The notes: generated by a model not told the origin, from the letters alone. A stretch of DNA of 9,995 nt from Yoonia sp. (GCA_020627605.1 JAHDGO010000046.1:1-9995), one strand, 5' to 3'; shown: positions 1 through 6,333, counted from the first letter of the stretch. Translations and numbers: made by a program.

Positions 1-667
<667 letters not shown>

Positions 668-677
668 TCACCCGGGC

Positions 678-962
678 TTACATGATGCCGAGGATGTCGC
701 TTTCCTTCATGATCAGCAGCTCTTCGCCGTCGATCTTGACTTCGGTACCGGACCATTTGCCGAACAGCACGCGGTCGCCGGCCTTGACGGACATTGCGAT
801 CAACTCGCCGCTGTCCTTGCGGGCACCTTCGCCAACGCTGACGATTTCGCCTTCGGCTGGTTTTTCCTTGGCGTTGTCAGGAATGATCAAGCCGCCTGCT
901 GTCTTTTCGTCGCCTTCAATGCGACGGACCAGTACGCGGTCGTGAAGTGGTGTAAATGCCAT
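678..962 (-). CDS. groES: 10-kDa co-chaperonin GroES
   Basis: This is the heptameric lid of the GroEL chamber, 94 residues, the normal family length. It begins [14 protein letters not shown], typical of GroES. The flexible mobile loop that docks on GroEL spans about residues 16-33, with the hydrophobic GGLIIP contact motif at 23-28. The C-terminal half carries the usual [20 protein letters not shown] strand pattern. A GGAGAA Shine-Dalgarno (plus-strand 971-976) lies 8 bases before the ATG. It is the first gene of a groES-groEL operon: groEL starts 55 bases after its stop. A perfect CIRCE inverted repeat lies in the untranslated leader, which points to repression by HrcA, released when misfolded protein titrates GroEL. 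Confidence 0.98.
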   Translation of the reverse strand: MAFTPLHDRVLVRRIEGDEKTAGGLIIPDNAKEKPAEGEIVSVGEGARKDSGELIAMSVKAGDRVLFGKWSGTEVKIDGEELLIMKESDILGIM

Positions 963-995
963 TTCAGAACTTCTCCAGTTCGTGTTTCTCCCATG

Positions 996-1022
996 TTAGC
1001 ACTCATCAGGTGCGAGTGCTAA
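996..1022 (-). promoter_or_regulatory. CIRCE element (HrcA operator) of groESL
   Basis: A perfect inverted repeat, TTAGCACTC-N9-GAGTGCTAA, lies 33 bases upstream of the groES start. It matches the canonical CIRCE consensus at every arm position with the standard 9-base spacer. CIRCE is the binding site of the heat-shock repressor HrcA. It lies directly downstream of the predicted -10 box, over the expected transcription start, so bound HrcA would block initiation. No hrcA gene is in the window. Confidence 0.97.
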
Positions 1023-1029
1023 CGCAGCG

Positions 1030-1058
1030 TAGGTAAGGAGAGCGATTTGGTGAGTCAA
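1030..1058 (-). promoter_or_regulatory. groESL promoter
   Basis: On the minus strand TTGACT (plus 1053-1058) is followed by a 17-base spacer and TACCTA (plus 1030-1035). Initiation would fall near 1023, at the edge of the CIRCE element. The -35 matches the housekeeping consensus at five of six positions; the -10 is weaker. The same DNA also reads GTTG-N18-CTTACCTACG, close to the CTTG / CyTATnTnnG pattern described for alphaproteobacterial RpoH promoters, so control by both sigma factors is possible. Position relative to CIRCE is the main support. Confidence 0.7.
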
Positions 1059-1270
1059 CCGGTTTGCCGGGCCGCAGCGCGATTTTTTCACGCTCATGCC
1101 ACGGATGATGCCATGGGGTGGTGGCGGATGCTCCGGCAGGGGTCGTAAAACCTGCGCGGGCTGCATTGTCAAACAGGTCACTGTGTCAGGGCAGCCCATG
1201 ACAGGGCTTTGCAGGAGCGCTGGCAGCGGTTAGCCTGCATGTCATTCCAGTTTGGACGGAGAGACAGGAC
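1059..1270. other. Intergenic region between divergent groES and membrane-protein gene
   Basis: No gene is supported here; short reading frames on either strand have no family resemblance. Visible structure is limited to an inverted repeat GGGCTGC (1158-1164) / GCAGCCC (1191-1197) with a 26-base interior, and repeated TGTCA/TGACA pentamers between 1167 and 1203. A weak plus-strand promoter candidate follows: TTGCAG at 1209-1214 and TAGCCT at 1231-1236, 16-base spacer. That would start transcription about 30 bases before the ATG at 1271. The promoter call is tentative. Confidence 0.3.
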
Positions 1271-1720
1271 ATGACGGCAGCAGCGGGAACACCGCCCAAG
1301 TTTGGGCTTTCGGGTTTCATTGCAGCCCTTGCTGCCCTGATTATCGTTGGCTTGCAGATTTCCGGCACCTTCGATCCGCCCCAACAATCCGCAGGCGCGA
1401 CAATTGGAGAGATCGCAGCCGAAATCCGGCAAAGCGCGCGTGCGGCACTCAGCGGTGAAGAACGGCCCGCACCGCCAACCGATACCGGCTTGTCGATGAC
1501 CCAAATCCTGACCGTAGCGGGGACCGTTTTGGGTGCACTGGGTGCTGTTGTCGGTGCCATCGGGCTGTTCCGGCAAGAGCCTTACCCTCTGTCGGCCATG
1601 GCCATTGGCTTTGGGGTCGGGGCCATCCTGATGCAGTATCTATTCTGGATGGCGATGCTGATCTGCGGGGCCATGGTCCTTGTCGCCATTGTCAACAACA
1701 TCGGCGACATCTTCGGCTGA
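1271..1720 (+). CDS. Small polytopic inner-membrane protein, function unknown
   Basis: I do not recognise a named family. The 149-residue product has a hydrophobic helix at about 12-32, a polar and proline-rich loop at 33-75 (including a predicted amphipathic stretch around 46-60), a second glycine/alanine-rich helix at about 77-99, and a long hydrophobic region at 107-142 that could be one or two further helices. It therefore looks like a three- or four-pass integral membrane protein with no catalytic motif. The ATG at 1271 is preceded by a GGAGAG Shine-Dalgarno-like sequence. It lies 43 bases before the MFS transporter gene on the same strand, so the two may share a transcript, although the gap can fold into a hairpin. 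It could be an accessory membrane protein, but nothing in the sequence shows an interaction. Confidence 0.8.
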   Translation: MTAAAGTPPKFGLSGFIAALAALIIVGLQISGTFDPPQQSAGATIGEIAAEIRQSARAALSGEERPAPPTDTGLSMTQILTVAGTVLGALGAVVGAIGLFRQEPYPLSAMAIGFGVGAILMQYLFWMAMLICGAMVLVAIVNNIGDIFG

Positions 1721-1728
1721 CGCGCCTC

Positions 1729-1759
1729 TCGCCTTTTTCCCTGATTGGGCGTAAGGCGA
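1729..1759 (+). promoter_or_regulatory. Hairpin covering the transporter's Shine-Dalgarno
   Basis: Arms TCGCCTT (1729-1735) and AAGGCGA (1753-1759) pair perfectly. An inner CCC/GGG stem (1739-1741 with 1747-1749) closes a 5-base loop across a 3x3 internal loop. The right arm contains AAGGCG, the only ribosome-binding candidate for the ATG at 1764. Folding would hide that site. The right arm is followed by AAACC rather than a U-run, so it is a poor intrinsic terminator. A role in translational control is inference. Confidence 0.4.
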
Positions 1760-1763
1760 AACC

Positions 1764-2993
1764 ATGAGAATTGTCCGCCTCGAAGATGCGCATGATTTGC
1801 CGCTGTGGCGCAGGCCGCAAGCGCTCCTCTTCGTGATGGCCATGGCGATGCCTATTGCTTTTGCCACATGGTCGGCGCTTCTGAACAACTTTGTGATCGA
1901 GGTTGCGGATTTCGACGGGTCCGACATTGGCTGGCTGCATACGGTGCGCGAGATACCGGGGTTCTTTGCCATTGGTGTGATCGCCCTGATCATGTTCATC
2001 CGCGAGCAGGTGCTGGGTCTGGTGGCGCTGATCATGCTGGGGGCGGCGACGGCCGTCACAGCGCAGTTTCCGCAAATGGGCGGCATTCTGGTGGTCACAA
2101 TGTTGTCGTCCATCGGTTTTCATTATTACGAGACGGTCAACCAGTCGTTGCAGCTGCAGTGGATCGAAAAGAAGAAAGCACCGCAAACCCTTGGCTGGCT
2201 TCTGTCAGCCGGATCAGGGGCGACCTTACTGGTTTATCTGCTGATCGTGGCCAGTTGGGACCGGTTCAACCTGACCTACAGCATTGTCTATTGGCTATCT
2301 GGCGGGTTTACCGCCGTCGTCGCGCTGCTTTGTCTTTTCATCTATCCGCAGTTTGAAACGCCGCATCCGCAGATCAAGAAGATGATCCTGCGTCGCCGCT
2401 ACTGGCTTTATTATGCGCTGCAATTCATGTCGGGTGCACGGCGGCAGATCTTTGTGGTGTTTGCAGGCTTCATGATGGTGGAGCTCTTCGCCTTTGACGT
2501 CGACGACATCACCAAGCTTTTCATGATCACGCTGCTGATCAACATGGCTGTCGCCCCGGTGCTGGGGCGCGTGGTGCAGATATTTGGTGAGCGTAAGGCG
2601 CTGATCTTTGAATATGTGGGCCTCTGTCTGGTATTTCTGGCCTATGGCGGGATTTACTATTTCGGCTGGGGCGTCGTGCTGGCGACCATGCTTTATATCG
2701 TGAACCACCTGTTTTTCAGCCTCGCACTGGCGATCAAGACCTACTTTCAGAAAATCGCCGACCCGCAGGATATCGCGCCGACGGCGGCTGTCGCCTTTAC
2801 GATCAACCACATCGCCGCGGTCTTTTTGCCGGCGCTTCTGGGTTACGTCTGGCTGCAGTCGCCCGGGCTGGTGTTCTTGATGGCGGCGGGCATGGCTGTT
2901 GTCTCGCTCTTGCTGTCGTTGCTGATCCCGCGCCATCCCGCGCCCGGTCACGAGACCGTGTTTCAGACGCGTTTGCTGGCCGCAGCAGAGTAG
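1764..2993 (+). CDS. Major facilitator superfamily transporter, substrate unknown
   Basis: A 409-residue inner-membrane protein with the size and layout of a 12-helix MFS carrier: two six-helix halves (first about 20-40 to 174-194, second about 222-240 to 366-388) joined by a basic cytoplasmic loop with Arg210-Arg212. The loop between helices 8 and 9 holds GRVVQIFGERKAL (268-280), a good copy of the MFS motif A pattern G-x3-D/Q-x2-G-x-R/K. The equivalent loop in the first half (around FIREQVL, 78-84) has lost that motif. A polar segment HYYETVNQSLQLQW (120-133) at the end of helix 4 is unusual for a hydrophobic core and may help line the substrate path. Translation starts at ATG 1764 after an AAGGCG ribosome site that is part of a hairpin. 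Substrate, direction and coupling ion cannot be read from the sequence. The fold assignment is confident. Confidence 0.88.
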   Translation: MRIVRLEDAHDLPLWRRPQALLFVMAMAMPIAFATWSALLNNFVIEVADFDGSDIGWLHTVREIPGFFAIGVIALIMFIREQVLGLVALIMLGAATAVTAQFPQMGGILVVTMLSSIGFHYYETVNQSLQLQWIEKKKAPQTLGWLLSAGSGATLLVYLLIVASWDRFNLTYSIVYWLSGGFTAVVALLCLFIYPQFETPHPQIKKMILRRRYWLYYALQFMSGARRQIFVVFAGFMMVELFAFDVDDITKLFMITLLINMAVAPVLGRVVQIFGERKALIFEYVGLCLVFLAYGGIYYFGWGVVLATMLYIVNHLFFSLALAIKTYFQKIADPQDIAPTAAVAFTINHIAAVFLPALLGYVWLQSPGLVFLMAAGMAVVSLLLSLLIPRHPAPGHETVFQTRLLAAAE

Positions 2994-2998
2994 CAAAC
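2971..2998. repeat. Inverted repeat at the end of the MFS gene
   Basis: GTTTGCT (2971-2977) and AGCAAAC (2992-2998) form perfect 7-base arms around the MFS stop codon with a 14-base GC-rich interior. It could be a weak transcript-end hairpin, but no T-run follows, so it is not called a terminator. Confidence 0.3.
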
Positions 2999-3012
2999 TG
3001 CGGATGAAGGAC

Positions 3013-3034
3013 TATATTCAGGGCAACCCTGAAT
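3013..3034 (+). promoter_or_regulatory. Candidate msrA -10 box with overlapping dyad
   Basis: TATATT at 3013-3018 matches the -10 consensus at five of six positions; no convincing -35 lies 16-18 bases upstream (best TAGCAA at 2991-2996). Overlapping it is a perfect dyad, ATTCAGGG (3016-3023)-CAA-CCCTGAAT (3027-3034). It ends immediately before the msrA Shine-Dalgarno GGAGG (3035-3039). As DNA it would be placed like a repressor site over the -10 and start point. As RNA it would be a stem next to the ribosome site. Which of these applies is undetermined. Confidence 0.45.
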
Positions 3035-3044
3035 GGAGGTCTTT

Positions 3045-3695
3045 ATGTTTTTCATCAACCGCGCCAAATCTGAGATAGTCAGTGCCGACGCTGCCCTGCC
3101 GGGCCGCGATCATCCCATCCCCACCGCTAGCACCCATCACGTCTATGGCAATGACCTGACGGGCGAAGTGCCGGAGGGTATGGAAGAGGCCATGTTCGGC
3201 ATGGGTTGTTTTTGGGGTGTCGAGCGGATGTTCTGGAAGCTGGATGGCGTGCAGTCGACCATGGTCGGCTATGCCGGTGGCTACACGCCCAACCCCACCT
3301 ATGAAGAGGTCTGTTCCGGCAAGACCGGTCATAATGAGGTCGTGCGCGTGATCTATGATCCGGCGAAGATTTCCTATGACCAGTTGCTGCAGGTGTTCTG
3401 GGAAGGCCACGACCCGACACAAGGGATGCGGCAGGGCAATGACGCCGGAACACAGTATCGGTCGGGCATCTACACATATTCTTCCGATCAGAGGGCTGCT
3501 GCAGAGGCCGCCAAAGCGGCCTTTGCGCCGCGCCTGACAGAGGCTGGCTTTGGTGCGATCACGACAGAGATCGTGGACGCCCCGCCGTTCTACTTTGCCG
3601 AGGACTATCACCAGCAGTATCTGGCAAAAAACCCGTCAGGCTACTGCGGCATCGGCGGCACAGGGGTGACCTGCCCGATCGGTGTGGGCGTCTAA
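3045..3695 (+). CDS. msrA: Peptide-methionine (S)-S-oxide reductase MsrA
   Basis: MsrA reduces the S-epimer of oxidised methionine in proteins and as free amino acid, using thioredoxin as the usual reductant. The 216-residue product is of the long E. coli type: an N-terminal arm with [14 protein letters not shown] (13-26) precedes the catalytic domain. The catalytic motif GCFWG carries Cys55, and the resolving cysteines are Cys201 in GYCGIGG and Cys210 near the C terminus. The family blocks [33 protein letters not shown] and AEDYHQQYL (written with one local variant, AGGYTPNP) are all present. I place the start at ATG 3045, because GGAGG at 3035-3039 is 5 bases upstream. An in-frame ATG at 3033 adds only four residues and has no ribosome site. 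It leads a compact set with the SGNH gene (12 bases on) and prmA. The product is expected in the cytoplasm, since no signal peptide is seen. Confidence 0.97.
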   Translation: MFFINRAKSEIVSADAALPGRDHPIPTASTHHVYGNDLTGEVPEGMEEAMFGMGCFWGVERMFWKLDGVQSTMVGYAGGYTPNPTYEEVCSGKTGHNEVVRVIYDPAKISYDQLLQVFWEGHDPTQGMRQGNDAGTQYRSGIYTYSSDQRAAAEAAKAAFAPRLTEAGFGAITTEIVDAPPFYFAEDYHQQYLAKNPSGYCGIGGTGVTCPIGVGV

Positions 3696-3707
3696 CGTCG
3701 GTTTGTC

Positions 3708-4442
3708 ATGGCCTGGGACGTCGCAGCGCGCTTTGTTCTGATGCCACTTCTGCTGGCGCAGGGGGCTTACCTGCGCCGGACCGTCCTGCAGTTGCCTGAT
3801 CCAACCGGTGCCCGCAGCGGCACCCTTGGCAGTGGCCCGCCGCTGCGCTTGCTGATTGTGGGCGACTCCTCGGCACTGGGTGTGGGCGTGACCGACCAGC
3901 GCGAGGCGCTCTTGGGGCAGGTCAGCAGCAGGTTGGCTGACACCTATACGGTCCACTATACGCTTAAGGCCGTGTCGGGCGCGCGCACGGGCGATGTGCT
4001 GTCATGGCTCGACACTTTGCCAGAGGGGCCGTTTGATCTGGTGATCACGGCGCTGGGCGTGAATGACGTCACAAAGGTCGTGCCGCTTCGCCGGTTTCGT
4101 CAGCGTCAGATCGCACTTGTCGGCGCGCTGAAGGCGCAGCTGGGCGACCCGTTCGTGGTGGTGTCGGGCTTGCCGCCGGTGCACCAGTTTCCGCTGTTGC
4201 GCCCGCCTCTGCGATGGATTTTGGGCGAGCAGGCGCGCCGGTTCGACCGCAATCTTGATCACGTCACGGCGCGCTACACCCGTTGTGCTGTTGTCCGCCC
4301 GAAACTGGGGCTGGGGCGGCATAATATGGCCGCCGATGGATTTCACCCGGGCCCGGCAGTCTATGCGGCCTGGGCCGACGATATCATCGCGCTGCTGCGT
4401 AGCGAGACCGATCTGCTTGACGGCCCACCGGTCACAGCCTAA
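3708..4442 (+). CDS. SGNH/GDSL-type hydrolase (putative esterase or lipase)
   Basis: The 244-residue protein carries the ordered blocks of the SGNH hydrolase fold. Block I is LLIVGDSSALGVG with nucleophile Ser54 in GDS, block III is ALGVND with Asn119, and block V is DGFHP with Asp210 and His213 completing the triad. Block II is probably the glycine in AVSGARTGD (about Gly91). Residues 5-22 are hydrophobic and followed by Arg23-Arg24. This could be a membrane anchor or uncleaved signal, though Arg8 and the short length make export uncertain. Family members hydrolyse ester or acyl bonds of lipids, thioesters or acetylated sugars; the substrate here cannot be deduced. The ATG lies 12 bases after the msrA stop with no good Shine-Dalgarno, so translation may depend on ribosomes arriving from msrA. 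prmA starts 30 bases after it. Confidence 0.88.
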   Translation: MAWDVAARFVLMPLLLAQGAYLRRTVLQLPDPTGARSGTLGSGPPLRLLIVGDSSALGVGVTDQREALLGQVSSRLADTYTVHYTLKAVSGARTGDVLSWLDTLPEGPFDLVITALGVNDVTKVVPLRRFRQRQIALVGALKAQLGDPFVVVSGLPPVHQFPLLRPPLRWILGEQARRFDRNLDHVTARYTRCAVVRPKLGLGRHNMAADGFHPGPAVYAAWADDIIALLRSETDLLDGPPVTA

Positions 4443-4472
4443 CCGGGCCACAGACCAATCGGGGATCAATTC

Positions 4473-5357
4473 ATGACAACCTACGCCGCGCTGACGACGA
4501 TTTCAGGCGAAAATCAAGCCTACGCGCTGGCCGACGCACTGGAAACGCTGAACCCTGAACCCACCGGCGTTGGCGTGTTCGAGGTTGAGGATGGATCAGG
4601 CCTATGGGAGGTCGCGGCCTATTTCATGGAACGCCCGGACGCCGGTGGGCTGGCGGTGCTGTCTGCCTTGCACCTGTCCAAACCGTTCAACATTTCTGAC
4701 ATTCCTGACCAGGACTGGGTGTCAAAGGTGCAGCGAGAATTGTCGCCTGTCGTTGCCGGCCGGTTCTTCGTCTACGGCAGCCACGACGCCGAAAAGGTGC
4801 CAGAGGACTGCGTGCCGTTGCTGATTGACGCGGCCATGGCCTTTGGCACCGGGCATCACGGCACAACCAAAGGGTGTCTGGAGGCGTTTGATGATCTGCT
4901 GGAAGGCGGATTCGCCGGAGAGCGTATTCTCGATATCGGGTGTGGAACTGCCGTTTTAGCCATGTCGGCCGCCAAGGTTTTGCCTGATTTGGTGATCGCC
5001 AGCGATATCGATCCCACGGCGGTCGAAGTGGCCGCCGCCAACGTCCGCGCAAATGGGCTTGAGGGACGCGTGAATTGCCTTGTGGCGGCTGGGTTTGACG
5101 CACCTGAGCTGCGCGATGGCGGTCCTTATGATCTGGTGTTTGCCAACATCCTCAAGGCCCCGCTGATTGGTCTTGCGCCCCTTATGGCACGCCATGTTGC
5201 GCCGGGTGGCTATGCGATTCTCTCGGGGATTCTCAATGAACAGGCGGCTGAAGTGCAGGCGATTTATGCCGAAAACGGGTTCAATTTAGTGGATCAGAGG
5301 GTTATTGTTGAATGGACAACCCTCTGTGTGCGCAAAAACACACCGAATCTCTCATGA
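4473..5357 (+). CDS. prmA: Ribosomal protein L11 methyltransferase PrmA
   Basis: PrmA is the S-adenosylmethionine-dependent enzyme that methylates lysines and the N terminus of ribosomal protein L11. The 294-residue length is normal. An N-terminal L11-recognition domain (about 1-95) is followed by a Rossmann methyltransferase domain. PrmA signatures are AFGTGHHGTT (123-132), the SAM-binding loop DIGCGTAVLAM (154-164), the acidic SDIDP (177-181) and the catalytic-region FANIL (223-227). The SAM loop ends in Ala160, where many PrmA proteins have a third glycine; small residues are tolerated there. The ATG is preceded by GGGGA at a 7-base distance. It is the third gene of the msrA-SGNH-prmA cluster. 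About 90 bases without a clear terminator follow. Confidence in the family is high; enzymatic activity is inferred from intact motifs. Confidence 0.95.
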   Translation: MTTYAALTTISGENQAYALADALETLNPEPTGVGVFEVEDGSGLWEVAAYFMERPDAGGLAVLSALHLSKPFNISDIPDQDWVSKVQRELSPVVAGRFFVYGSHDAEKVPEDCVPLLIDAAMAFGTGHHGTTKGCLEAFDDLLEGGFAGERILDIGCGTAVLAMSAAKVLPDLVIASDIDPTAVEVAAANVRANGLEGRVNCLVAAGFDAPELRDGGPYDLVFANILKAPLIGLAPLMARHVAPGGYAILSGILNEQAAEVQAIYAENGFNLVDQRVIVEWTTLCVRKNTPNLS

Positions 5358-5450
5358 TTATGTATAAGAGATGAGAAAGACCTTGTTCGGTGAACGAAGT
5401 TTAGCGAATTTAGGGTATTGCCATAGAGTTTCTTAGCTGGAGGACCTGAG

Positions 5451-5795
5451 GTGCAAGCCAACGTTCCATTCGACAAAAGACTAAAACGCATCGTCCGCCG
5501 CCATGACAAGATGGCCAATGGCGTGGTGAAGACTGTCAATTCCGACGGTCTGATCGTTGCGCGCCCGCGGATGTACAAGCCGCGTTTCCCTTTGAAGGGT
5601 CTGATTGTCGTGCTCTTCCTTGGGTTCCTGTTCAAAGGGTTCCTGTTGGCCTATCTGGGCGATGCTGCCTACACCGACCGTGTTGCTGCATTGCAGGGTG
5701 GCACGGTGATGGAACAGGCGGGTGCCTGGATCATGCAGTCTGATCCGGCAACGGTGTTTATCGCCGATGGTCTGCGGACGATCCTGCCGCAGTAG
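5451..5795 (+). CDS. Basic single-pass membrane protein, function unknown
   Basis: I do not recognise a named family. Translation should begin at GTG 5451, because GGAGG (5439-5443) sits 7 bases upstream and no better ATG is available. The 114-residue product has a strongly basic N-terminal third (residues 9-48, many Lys/Arg), one hydrophobic helix at about 49-69, and a mildly acidic C-terminal tail ending ADGLRTILPQ. By the positive-inside rule the basic part is cytoplasmic and the tail of about 45 residues periplasmic. No catalytic or metal-binding motif is visible. It follows prmA by 93 bases and ends at a strong terminator, so it may be separately transcribed. A weak TTGTTC-N17-GAATTT promoter candidate lies in that gap. 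A bona fide gene is supported by the ribosome site, coherent topology and position before a terminator. Confidence 0.8.
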   Translation: MQANVPFDKRLKRIVRRHDKMANGVVKTVNSDGLIVARPRMYKPRFPLKGLIVVLFLGFLFKGFLLAYLGDAAYTDRVAALQGGTVMEQAGAWIMQSDPATVFIADGLRTILPQ

Positions 5796-5814
5796 TCCAG
5801 CCCTGACGACAAAG

Positions 5815-5846
5815 AAAAAGCCGCGCTGGCGACAGCGCGGCTTTTC
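5815..5846. terminator. Bidirectional intrinsic terminator
   Basis: GCCGCGCT (5820-5827) and AGCGCGGC (5834-5841) make a perfect 8-base GC-rich stem with a 6-base loop. It is flanked by AAAAA on the left and TTTT on the right, so it works as an intrinsic terminator on both strands. It lies between two convergent genes, ending the 5451-5795 transcript on the plus strand and the DUF1127 transcript on the minus strand. Confidence 0.93.
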
Positions 5847-5872
5847 CTGTTGTTGGCAGTCTCAAACGCGCC

Positions 5873-6082
5873 TTAGCGTGAGACCCGTGTCGCAACGGCA
5901 TCGATGTCTGCGCGGGACAGGCCGATATCGTCCAGTTCACGTGCTGTCAGCTTGGACAGTGAATTGCGTGTGACCCGGGCGTCGTTCCATGCGGCAAAGG
6001 TGCCGAACAGGGATACAAACATGCCAGAGATGCGACCTGCGGAGAGGCCAACTGTGGGGCGGGAAGTGTCAAAAGCGGCCAT
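5873..6082 (-). CDS. DUF1127 (YjiS-like) small protein
   Basis: A 69-residue protein whose C-terminal half is a DUF1127 domain (about 25-63), ending in the diagnostic LTARELDDIGLSRADI pattern (45-60). I chose the ATG at 6082, which gives MAAFDTSRP and has AAGGAATGAGG just upstream. A longer in-frame reading from 6136 adds 18 unrelated residues and lacks a ribosome site. Small DUF1127 proteins are abundant in alphaproteobacteria. One from Rhodobacter sphaeroides, CcaF1, has been reported to bind RNA and influence RNA turnover, and others have been linked to phosphate and carbon metabolism. The arginine-rich features needed for RNA binding are modest here, so that role is only a possibility. 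The gene is monocistronic: convergent with its left neighbour over a shared terminator and divergent from ruvC across a palindrome-rich region. Confidence 0.9.
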   Translation of the reverse strand: MAAFDTSRPTVGLSAGRISGMFVSLFGTFAAWNDARVTRNSLSKLTARELDDIGLSRADIDAVATRVSR

Positions 6083-6117
6083 AGCCTCATTCCTTTGGTT
6101 TGTGCTGCAATGCAGCG

Positions 6118-6146
6118 TTAATCTGATATGGCCCATCTAGGTGCAA
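6118..6146 (-). promoter_or_regulatory. Candidate promoter of the DUF1127 gene
   Basis: On the minus strand TTGCAC (plus 6141-6146), a 17-base spacer and GATTAA (plus 6118-6123) would start transcription near 6111, about 29 bases before the ATG. The palindrome GCTGCA-A-TGCAGC (6104-6116) would sit over that start point and could be an operator. Both hexamers are imperfect, so the call is tentative. Confidence 0.4.
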
Positions 6147-6173
6147 AACATTACAGCCACCAGTGCCGTTTTT

Positions 6174-6188
6174 GCATAAGTCTTATGC
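6174..6188. promoter_or_regulatory. Palindromic operator-like site upstream of ruvC / DUF1127
   Basis: GCATAAG-T-CTTATGC is a perfect 15-base palindrome inside an AT-rich stretch. Its size and symmetry fit a dimeric repressor or LysR-type regulator, but no regulator gene is in the window and the binding protein is unknown. It lies about 27 bases upstream of the DUF1127 -35 candidate and just upstream of a plus-strand promoter candidate. Confidence 0.45.
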
Positions 6189-6192
6189 GTTA

Positions 6193-6230
6193 TTGGAATG
6201 CCTCATTTATGTGCATATTCTGCCATAAAT
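6193..6230 (+). promoter_or_regulatory. Plus-strand promoter candidate embedded in a second dyad
   Basis: TTGGAA (6193-6198), a 17-base spacer and TATTCT (6216-6221) form a reasonable promoter. A second perfect dyad, ATTTATG (6205-6211)-N12-CATAAAT (6224-6230), brackets its -10. Its arms share the CATAA core of the palindrome at 6174-6188. Transcription from here would reach ruvC only after about 165 bases without an obvious gene, so it may be a distal ruvC promoter or not a promoter at all. Confidence 0.35.
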
Positions 6231-6314
6231 GCTTTATTTACATTAGGTTAATCGGGGTCGGTTTTTGAGGATAGAGTGCCGGTGCCGAACCTTTGTCGCG
6301 TCGCGATGCAACTG

Positions 6315-6328
6315 GTCGTGCGCACGAC
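6315..6328. repeat. Perfect 14-base palindrome before the ruvC promoter
   Basis: GTCGTGCGCACGAC is self-complementary with no spacer and ends 5 bases before the proposed ruvC -35 box. A smaller palindrome, TCGCG-T-CGCGA, lies at 6296-6306. Either could bind a dimeric regulator, but GC-rich palindromes also arise by chance in such genomes. Confidence 0.35.
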
Positions 6329-6333
6329 GCCTC

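Noticed and set aside
2295..2996. 233-codon minus-strand open frame within the MFS gene
   Set aside because: Antisense to a well-structured 12-helix transporter; its His/Gln/Arg-rich product has no recognisable motif.
3033..3044. Upstream ATG start for msrA
   Set aside because: It overlaps the msrA Shine-Dalgarno GGAGG at 3035-3039, which is ideally placed for the ATG at 3045, and has no ribosome site of its own.
5346..5375. Possible terminator after prmA (TCTCAT / ATGAGA)
   Set aside because: Arms are short, AT-rich and not followed by a T-run; too weak to call.
5382..5395. GTTC-GGT-GAAC near 5384-5394 as an SOS box
   Set aside because: The half-sites are inverted and spaced by 3, unlike either the GTTC-N7-GTTC direct repeat or the GAAC-N4-GTTC type.
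6083..6136. Longer N terminus for the DUF1127 protein from 6136
   Set aside because: The extra 18 residues are unlike the family, and the AAGGA-type site favours the start at 6082.
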